Made by a program: the position numbers and the translations under genes | Source: Knoxdaviesia capensis | Lineage: Eukaryota > Ascomycota > Sordariomycetes > Microascales > Gondwanamycetaceae | DNA: 64,000 bases | Assembly: GCA_001510575.1 (NCBI GenBank) | Contig: LNGK01000004.1 | Span: 2,350,579-2,414,578 of the forward strand | Direction: 5' to 3' | Shown: in pieces, positions 57,664-64,000 of the stretch | Layout of the letters: the number at the start of each line of letters is the position of its first letter | Position numbering within the stretch: position 1 is the stretch's first letter | The notes under the pieces: generated by a model | What the model was told of the DNA's origin: nothing | Database searches by the model: none | What the model saw: the letters and a program-made list of their open reading frames with translations, nothing else

Positions 57664-58482
57664 CGCTTGCTCCCCTCCTCTGCCCTTGACTTTGTCCCCG
57701 TTCCCTCCCCTCATCAGCCGGTTCACTTCCCCATCAGCCCATCACTGCCATCAACTGATCCCCGTGAGACCTAACCGCAATCCCCTCTCTGCTGCAGGTC
57801 CAGCTCTCGACTGGTCTCGGGCGGTATAATCTCATTTCCTTTCCGCGAAGATCCGGCCCGTCCCTCCCCTACGCCACCACTAGAGGTGAAGCTGCGGGGG
57901 GCTCCGATCTTCTGCGTGTGTGAGTGTGTGTGGCGCCGTACGCCCCGGCCCATCTTCGGCTCCGTGTCCGCCTGGTCCCGCCGAACACATGACGCTGCTG
58001 CGCGTGTTCCCACCCACCCAGACGAAGCAGGCCAAGAACCGGGCCAGCCATCGCTGCAGCCACATCCCCCCGGGGTGTGCCCAACATCGCCAAAAGCTAG
58101 GAACACGTCTTCCTGTCTGCGTGTTGGTTGTTTGCGGCGCGCGAAGCAGGGGTGGGGGGAAGGCGAATTGGTTGGAACATGGTCGAAGAACTCTTCTTGT
58201 TCTGTTCTCCGTTCGCTTCTCGAGCCTCCTTCCTGCACGCCGGCGGAGGCGATTCAAGTTCTCCCAGGCCCCGAGTCGTGTGCTGTGTGTCTGTGTTGTG
58301 TGCTCCGGGGCGCCACAAGCACACATGAACGATGGCCCAACGTCCCGCCGGTTGCTTTTGGTTCACTCGGAGCGGCCAGCTCGGTCTCGGCCCCGTCTTG
58401 GTTTGGTGCTGGTGCTGCACTGCATCGTGTGTCCCGGTGGTCAGATGCAGTTCTGTAACCAGCGTTGCCCACCGGCCCTGGC

Positions 58483-58510
58483 GTGTGTGTGTGTGTGTGT
58501 GTGTGTGTGT
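58483..58510 (+). repeat. (GT)n microsatellite, 14 units
   Basis: Uninterrupted GT dinucleotide run. Confidence 0.92.
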
Positions 58511-58520
58511 CCTTGCGCGG

Positions 58521-58814
58521 GCGCCAAATTTTGGCCCCCCAATATTTCGCGCCGGCCACCGCCACTTCAATATCGCCGGCATACGATCCTGGATGTGGCC
58601 GCTGCGGGTGGTCTGGGGACTTGCCCGGTGTGGTTTCAGGTCGGCACGAAGTTGTGTTGAGGTGTTGTGGTTTGGAGTTTGGAAATCTATGTATGAAATC
58701 AGCGAGACGGTCTGACTTCTGGCCACCAAGTTTTGGGGCCTGGGAACTGGTGGTTATATATGTGTGTCGTTTGAGATGTAATGGTTGGCTCCTGACAAGC
58801 GTCAAAATTGGCGC
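58521..58814. repeat. Possible MITE-like inverted arms
   Basis: GCGCCAAATTTTGG at 58,521-58,534 and CAAAATTGGCGC at 58,803-58,814 are reverse complements apart from one missing base, about 290 bp apart. No target duplication is obvious and there is no coding between the arms. Confidence 0.3.
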
Positions 58815-58990
58815 GCGTCTATTATATATAGAGGCTTAGGTATGCTATGTAACCCTGATGGAAGCTATTTTTAGGGTTTGGCCAACCACAGGTGCCGCTG
58901 GCTTCACGGATCAGGCAGTTGTAAGTGAGTGGGTGGTGGTTTTTAAGGTCAGGGCGACTCTTCCAGATCCTTCTCTTGTTATAACCAAAA

Positions 58991-59000
58991 TATATATATA
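58991..59000 (+). promoter_or_regulatory. TATA-like element of the 59,143 gene
   Basis: TATATATATA about 145 bases before the ATG at 59,143, followed by a pyrimidine-rich leader. It is the only strong candidate core promoter there. Confidence 0.5.
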
Positions 59001-59142
59001 TCATGTCTTCTATCTCCTGTTTCTTGTTTTCCTTTTCTCCTCTGAACTTCATCCAGCGTTTCCTTTCTCTTTTTGTTTTCCGAGATTCCCAATCATTTCA
59101 AGTTCATTTCAGCAAATCCCACTCTTCACTCAAACCCACAAC

Positions 59143-59985
59143 ATGGCACCCACCCAGGACCCCGAGGACGACTTCGTCCCCCGCGCCGAGGCCATGGAGT
59201 TTTTTAATCAAATGAACGGTTTGCGTGCTGGCATAACGGCACAGGTGTTCCGCATGTCCGTGGATATGGCCAAGCTTGCCGCGCAGAACTCCAACGCCCG
59301 CCTCCGCAACCCCATCACGCACATGCAGGCCGTCCCCTCCGCCGCCCCCGTCACCGGCGAGGCCATCTGGCCGGACCCGGCGCTTTTCCCTAAGCATCCC
59401 CGCGAGTTCTACTCGCTCCGGAAACCGACCACCGCCCGCCAGTTCGAGGTCCTGCAGTACCTGATTAGCTTTTATGCTGTGCAGGTCGCGTTTCCCGGCG
59501 CGGCCGCACCCCCCGACGCCAGCATCGTCGGCTACGACGATTACGACGCCATTGTCGAGGACTACGAGTCGGCCGTGCACGTGCCGTCGGTGGCGGAGCT
59601 GCGGGCGCTGCCACGGTCAACCCTCTCCTTCTACGCCGCCATGGTCGTCGATGATCTGGAGGGCGTGCTGGGCCTCGACGAGGAGCGCTTCCTGCAGTCT
59701 GCCGACCGCGCCAACCGCAGGCGCCAGGACCCCGAGCCGACGCAACACCACTCGCGCTCCCCGCCCTCCGGGTCCAGATCGCGCCACGTCCCCGCCTCCC
59801 AGCCCATAGAGCTGTTCTCGCCAGGCCCACCTCTCAGCTTGCTGGACTCCGCCCCGCCCGGAAGTGGCAGCGACGGCGGCATCAGCCTTCTGTCTCTGCG
59901 CACGAGGTCCGGCGGGGAGCGGTCCGATCCCGCGAGCGATGTGCCGACCGTGATTCTGCCCGCTGGCCGCCGAAGCCGGCGATGA
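59143..59985 (+). CDS. Hypothetical protein, 280 residues
   Basis: A single open frame with codon use like the neighbouring genes. The ATG at 59,143 is preferred to the in-frame ATG at 58,858 because the intervening DNA is AT- and pyrimidine-rich like an untranslated leader and includes the TATA-like element. Residues 1-185 look folded: an acidic start (DPEDDFVPRAEAMEFFNQM), a central segment (FEVLQYLISFYAVQVAF) and a second helix-rich part (STLSFYAAMVVDDLEGVLGL). The remaining 95 residues are Ser/Pro/Arg-rich and disordered. There is no signal peptide, membrane segment or family I recognise. It is convergent with the apsA-like gene, 1.37 kb away. Confidence 0.7.
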   Translation: MAPTQDPEDDFVPRAEAMEFFNQMNGLRAGITAQVFRMSVDMAKLAAQNSNARLRNPITHMQAVPSAAPVTGEAIWPDPALFPKHPREFYSLRKPTTARQFEVLQYLISFYAVQVAFPGAAAPPDASIVGYDDYDAIVEDYESAVHVPSVAELRALPRSTLSFYAAMVVDDLEGVLGLDEERFLQSADRANRRRQDPEPTQHHSRSPPSGSRSRHVPASQPIELFSPGPPLSLLDSAPPGSGSDGGISLLSLRTRSGGERSDPASDVPTVILPAGRRSRR

Positions 59986-60587
59986 AATATTAGGGGGGTT
60001 TTTGTTTTTCCTTTCTAGCGATGCATGATAACCTGACCATGATAGTGTTTGTTCTTACTTTCTATTTGTTTGTTTATTTTACGTTTATATTTTCGACTTA
60101 CAATCGAAATGAATCAAGAGCAAGATCAACAGTTTTCCTCCGTCCCTGGAAATGCCATGTCATGATCAGCGTGTCCTGTTGTCGCCATCGTCGGAGAACA
60201 TTCTATCCGTGAAACCATATGTCGCGTGTCCTGTAACTTTATATAAGAGCCTGTCTCACGCCAAGCCAGTGCCGATCCGTCAGAAGACCAAAGAACCTGT
60301 CTTGACTGTATTCCCCCCGTTTCAACGCGCTGTTAGAAGACAACCAGCCCATCGAGACGAATTGCCGGGTACAGTACCTACATTCATGCATATGTGGTCA
60401 AAAGTCGGCAGATACTCCATATTGGTGTCACCAGTACGCAAGTCTTCCGATCTTTGGCGAAGCACTTCAGGATTGTAGTTCTCATTCACGGAGCAAGCAG
60501 TCTGGTCTTGAGGATATAGAACAACAAACACGGCAAAGGTTGGATTTAATAAAAACGAAGAAAGCGCATCAAACACGAATAAAGATA

Positions 60588-60618
<31 letters not shown>

Positions 60619-61350
60619 ACACCCAGACTTCATCCCCGCCCATCCCCTCCACAGACCCTAAGTTATACAGATTTTATCCAAAGGTGTCCGAGAGGAGAGG
60701 AAGGAGTTTGACAAGTCCAGAAAAGCAAGCAGCACCAAGCTTGAGCAACCAGCAAGGAAAGAGAAATAACAAAGAGGACGACATTTTAGGTAAAGGGGTC
60801 CGGGGACAAGTATCTGGAACCCGCACCGAATCAGTCCCGTGCAGAGGGGATCCAGCGTGTGTGGTGGTGATACATATTCCCGACCATCTCCACGCCCGAT
60901 GTCCCATACACGAGACTGACCGGCCCAGTCATTTTGCAGCAAGATAAAACAAGAAAAAAAAAAAAAAGGTGGAAGATAAGGAACAAGAAAAATGTAAGGA
61001 AAGTTCGTGGACGACAGGTGACGAGTCATAAGGTCGTGAGACAGTGAAAGCAAACGAAGATAGACTTTGAAAGAAAAGGAAAAGTTAAGCAGTGATAGGC
61101 TCTCATCATGAGAGAGAATAGGAGAAAGAGAGCAGTTTGCAGAGTTTTGTATTGCTTCGGTGGAGTTACCACCGGATCTGGGCGACTTGGGCGGTACACC
61201 GCAAGTCAAGAAAAAGATGAAAGGAAAAGAAAAGAGTCATAACGTTAAACGAAAGATAAATCCGGACCGAACAAGCGGCGGATTCGCAATTGAGTGATAC
61301 TGATAAAACAATCTTGTCATAAAAAAAGAAGCGAACAAGGACGGCAAGGC
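59986..61350. other. Convergent 3' spacer
   Basis: Between two genes pointing towards each other. It holds their 3' untranslated regions, a (GA)n run at 60,595-60,618, a TACAGTA palindrome at 60,369-60,377 and an A-rich tract at 60,950-60,967. Frames of up to 183 codons on the minus strand (60,658-61,209) are low-complexity and probably untranslated. Confidence 0.55.
60595..60618 (+). repeat. (GA)n microsatellite
   Basis: Uninterrupted GA dinucleotide run of about 12 units. Confidence 0.9.
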
Positions 61351-64000
61351 TTACGCCCGGGTCCGCGAGCGCAGACTGCTCGGCACCGAAATCTGCTTGC
61401 GCGAGGTCTTGCCGACGGTTGCCGCCGGCGTATGCACACTGCCCATGCTCTGCGTCTGCGCCGAGCCGGCATGGTGATGGTGGCTGTGCGAGTGTCCACC
61501 GCGCCGAGTCAGCGTGCCGACGTCGTGTTTGCCATCGCAGCAGGCCCGCACATTCTCCAGCCGGTCGGCGTCGCGGTCCTGCTGCTCGATAATGCGCCGC
61601 AGGTCCTCCGCCGAGTCGTGCGCCTCGCTGGTGGCGTAGAGACTGCCCATGGCCGCCGCTCCGCCGCCAACGCCGCCGCCACTGATGCGCGTGCTGGACC
61701 GGCTGCGCAGGCTCGAGAACGTCTCCGTCAGCCGCTGGCGGCTGCGCCACTGCGAAAGCCGGCCCAGCGTGCCGTTCGACGGCTTCTTACGCACCGTGCC
61801 GTGCGACAACGTCGGGAACTCCAGCGGGAACATGCCCTGGCCCAGCGCCGCGCTGCTCTCGGCAATCGGCCCGTTCCGGACGTGCGCCGACGACATGGTG
61901 GCGCCATTCGGCCGGTACGACGGGTTGAACTCCGACACCTCCGACGGTAGGATGTTGCCGACCATGTCGTCGTTCTGCGTGAACATGCGGCCCTCCTGGC
62001 GCGTGCGCGCAAGAAGATACGACAACGCGTTGAACCACACCTCGTGGCGCTGGCCGGTCGGGCAGGTGAACTTGACCGTGCGAGAGCGGGAGATAATAAC
62101 AAGGCTCTTACGGTGAAGGCCTGGCGGTGTGACATTGTCGTCCGTCACCACGCGGACCGCCTCAATAGGGACGCTCTTCGCGTGCAGTTCCGGCTGCTTG
62201 GTCTCGAGTGGGTCCTGGTCGCACCAATAGAGCAGACAGGAGTACGGGTGCACCCAGAAAAAGCGCCGGTGGCGTGTTCCGCCCGAATCGCCGCGGCCCG
62301 ACCGACTCTTATACTTCCAGAGGAACTCGCCGATCATTGTCTGCGTGAGCGCCTGGAGCATACGTTCGTCGGCATCGGCCCCGAACACCGCCTCGTGGAT
62401 CGCCAGCGGGTCGCGTCCAAGAGCCAATCGATGATCAACCTCCGACACGAACGAGGACACCGATGACTTGTGGCTAACGACATTGGACTGGCGCGTGGGC
62501 GAGGCGGGAGCGGCGCCGTTGGAGGCAACCGCCGACATCTTCAACGCTCGCGGGAAGTTGGCCTGCGATCCATCCAAGTCGAGCGGCCGGCTGTTGCGTG
62601 CCATGGCCGAGGCCGGCCACAGAGGCGGACCCATCGACCCAGGAGCCGGGTTAGATCGCGCAGCCGTCTCAACCGACCGCAGGTTGCTAACCGACAGCGG
62701 CGGGCCAGTCGACGTTCCGACACCGCGCGATACACCACCGCGCACAGGCGTGCGGCTGGCAATCGACGAATCATCCTCATCGGCAAAGCGATCGCGCGAG
62801 CTCACATCATCATCCTCAAACTGCGGCCGGCGAATCCTGACGGTGGCCGGAGTGCCCGCACTGCTTCCCATGGATCCGTTACGCTCATGCATGAGCAGCT
62901 TGGCCGTGCGCGACCGTTGGTTCATGATCTCGTCCATGGTTTCCGAGGTAAGCGCCGTCTGCGCGCTGGAGTCTGCCGTCGACGTGGAGTTGATAGAGTC
63001 CATGGTAAGGCGGCCAGGCTTCACGGCGTTGTGCGAGACTTCGCGGAACGGCAGCAGAGAGTCGGCGGTGTCGGGCCGGGTGTCGGATTCACCGAAAGAG
63101 TCACGGTGGGCATCCTCGAGAATTGTCGGCGTGCCGAAACCCTTCTTGCGGGATCCGCGGCCAATAGCCATCAGGCCCATATCGTCATCGCGCTCGTCGC
63201 GCACAAATGGATCGTCGAGGCCAAGGCCGTGGGGGATGAACATGCCATCGCGCTTGGGGCTGCGAGCCACCATGACAGGCGAGGCAGGCTCACGAGGCGA
63301 CATTGAAACAATGGCCGAAAGAACTGACATGGACAGCGACGGAGGTTCAATGGCAGTGGGCGTAGCAGGGACAGCCATCTCCGTGGCAGCAGCCTTGGAC
63401 AGAGACAGCATAGGAGGCTTCTCTGCCTTAGGAGACAGGCCAAACAAGGTCTTCTCCGAGACGGTCTCCGCGACGGGTTCGATGGCCTGAGCCTTCACGT
63501 TAGTCAAAGTCATCTCCGGCGACGGAGTCACCTTGGGCTGCACCACGTTAAACGCAAAGTCGGACAGTCCAAGAGTGGGCGAAGGCGGGCGAGGGACGTC
63601 AGGCGTAGCAACCGGTTCGACAACAACAGCAGCCCGGACAGGAGAGACGTCCAGGGCAGGCACAGGCGCTTCAGGCTCGGCAACGGGCTCAACGGCCTTG
63701 GTGCTCATCGCAGCAAAGTTAAGCTGGGGAGGAAGAACCGCCGGTTCAGCCACAGGCTCGACCGACTTGGAGCTGATCGAAGCAAACTGCAGCGCAGGCA
63801 ATGGCACCTCAGGCTCCGCAACAGGCTCGACCGCCTGCGACTCGGTAACCGACGTAACCGTCAACTGCGGAGGAGGCTGGACGGCCTCGGCCACCGGCTC
63901 AACACTGTGGGCCTTTACAGGCGACACATTGAGAGCAGGCAGCGGCACCTCCGGCTCGGCCACCGGTTCAACCACGGACTTTGCAACACCCACAGCAAAG
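61351..64000 (-). CDS. apsA: ApsA/Num1-type cortical PH-domain protein, 3' part
   Basis: The minus-strand frame is open from the window end to a TAA at 61,351-61,353, about 880 residues; the start and N-terminal coiled coil lie beyond 64,000. The segment opens with a tandem repeat of about 23 residues, each beginning VEPVAEP (63,993-63,470). A disordered Ser/Pro-rich region follows. A PH domain of the Mcp5/Num1 class is encoded at about 62,337-61,985, starting MIGEFLWKY and containing RHRRFFWVHPY, KSVPIEAVRVVTDDN and GQRHEVWFNALSYLL. In yeast Num1 and Aspergillus ApsA this domain binds PI(4,5)P2 and anchors dynein and mitochondria at the cell cortex for nuclear positioning. The C-terminal tail after the PH domain is Ser/Arg/His-rich. 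Confidence 0.9.
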   Translation of the reverse strand, partial: FAVGVAKSVVEPVAEPEVPLPALNVSPVKAHSVEPVAEAVQPPPQLTVTSVTESQAVEPVAEPEVPLPALQFASISSKSVEPVAEPAVLPPQLNFAAMSTKAVEPVAEPEAPVPALDVSPVRAAVVVEPVATPDVPRPPSPTLGLSDFAFNVVQPKVTPSPEMTLTNVKAQAIEPVAETVSEKTLFGLSPKAEKPPMLSLSKAAATEMAVPATPTAIEPPSLSMSVLSAIVSMSPREPASPVMVARSPKRDGMFIPHGLGLDDPFVRDERDDDMGLMAIGRGSRKKGFGTPTILEDAHRDSFGESDTRPDTADSLLPFREVSHNAVKPGRLTMDSINSTSTADSSAQTALTSETMDEIMNQRSRTAKLLMHERNGSMGSSAGTPATVRIRRPQFEDDDVSSRDRFADEDDSSIASRTPVRGGVSRGVGTSTGPPLSVSNLRSVETAARSNPAPGSMGPPLWPASAMARNSRPLDLDGSQANFPRALKMSAVASNGAAPASPTRQSNVVSHKSSVSSFVSEVDHRLALGRDPLAIHEAVFGADADERMLQALTQTMIGEFLWKYKSRSGRGDSGGTRHRRFFWVHPYSCLLYWCDQDPLETKQPELHAKSVPIEAVRVVTDDNVTPPGLHRKSLVIISRSRTVKFTCPTGQRHEVWFNALSYLLARTRQEGRMFTQNDDMVGNILPSEVSEFNPSYRPNGATMSSAHVRNGPIAESSAALGQGMFPLEFPTLSHGTVRKKPSNGTLGRLSQWRSRQRLTETFSSLRSRSSTRISGGGVGGGAAAMGSLYATSEAHDSAEDLRRIIEQQDRDADRLENVRACCDGKHDVGTLTRRGGHSHSHHHHAGSAQTQSMGSVHTPAATVGKTSRKQISVPSSLRSRTRA
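63470..63993 (-). repeat. apsA: 23-residue coding repeat in the apsA-like gene
   Basis: VEPVAEP (or a close variant) recurs at about 63,974, 63,905, 63,833, 63,764, 63,695, 63,623 and 63,485, spaced 69-72 bp with one double interval, and probably continues past the window. Units alternate two flavours, PEVPLPAL and PPPQL/PPQL, suggesting a two-unit higher-order repeat. Confidence 0.82.

Larger units (their letters stand above)
52430..59142. other. Gene-free spacer, 6.7 kb
   Basis: No frame in this stretch has a domain or convincing splice structure, although GC-rich frames of 240-340 codons exist by chance on both strands. It contains a possible single exon at 52,536-52,687, microsatellites, a hairpin cluster (56,769-57,121), a dispersed minisatellite (57,113-57,454), a TTTTCCCC array and a possible MITE-like pair of arms (58,521-58,814). 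Confidence 0.55.

Noticed and set aside
56932..57726. Minus-strand open frame of 264 codons over the minisatellite
   Set aside because: The 15-bp units appear in different phases of this frame, so the repetition is at the DNA level. The remaining translation is low-complexity Lys/Gly from the TTTTCCCC array.
58858..59142. Upstream extension of the 59,143 gene to the ATG at 58,858
   Set aside because: The extra 95 codons cover a TATA-like run and a pyrimidine-rich leader with non-coding composition. The good-context ATG at 59,143 fits better.
60658..61209. Minus-strand open frame of 183 codons
   Set aside because: Ser/Leu/Phe-rich translation of A/G-rich DNA directly downstream of the apsA-like stop codon; most likely its 3' untranslated region.

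Overview
The window is nuclear DNA of a filamentous ascomycete (Pezizomycotina); I cannot place it to genus. The evidence is a set of GC-rich genes with short GT-AG introns (72, 72, 78 and 115 bp), C-A-rich start contexts, and fungal-type proteins: DNA polymerase zeta Rev3, an NVJ2/TEX2-type SMP lipid-transfer protein, an ApsA/Num1-type cortical PH protein and an F-box/ankyrin protein. Two transposon blocks also show repeat-induced point mutation (RIP).

Layout. 1-13,540 is an extremely RIP-mutated AT-rich block. It holds a forward-strand Gypsy-type retroelement remnant (1 to about 5,800, cut by the window edge), an unidentified decayed stretch (5,800-7,900) and a forward-strand Copia-type remnant (about 7,940-12,300). 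From about 13,560 the base composition returns to normal. 13,560-20,190 has no gene I can support. An F-box/ankyrin gene lies at 20,262-22,812, followed by another gene-free stretch to about 30,400. A large proline/serine-rich, probably nuclear protein is encoded at 30,669-35,028, with an unexplained reading-frame change near 32,400. A complete Copia element on the minus strand occupies 35,568-41,167, with 188-bp LTRs, a 5-bp target duplication and RIP-broken gag-pol. Then come the SMP-domain gene (42,204-45,575) and rev3 (46,204-52,350), both on the plus strand. 52,430-59,140 has no supported gene but holds GC-rich hairpins and a dispersed 15-bp minisatellite. A 280-residue protein of unknown function (59,143-59,985, plus) converges on the 3' part of an apsA/num1-like gene (61,351 to beyond 64,000, minus).

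The genes do not form a pathway. They are ordinary housekeeping or cell-organisation genes (translesion DNA synthesis, membrane-contact-site lipid transfer, cortical anchoring) set in unusually long spacers rich in microsatellites, telomere-like TTAGGGTT/AACCCTAA motifs and a recurring TACTGTAC-type palindrome. There is no sign of a biosynthetic cluster, prokaryotic defence system or CRISPR array. The most informative signals are the RIP pattern itself (almost no CA/TG left, CG intact, survivors enriched in CACG), the LTR pair whose differences are all RIP-type, and the 57-kb hairpin/minisatellite complex.
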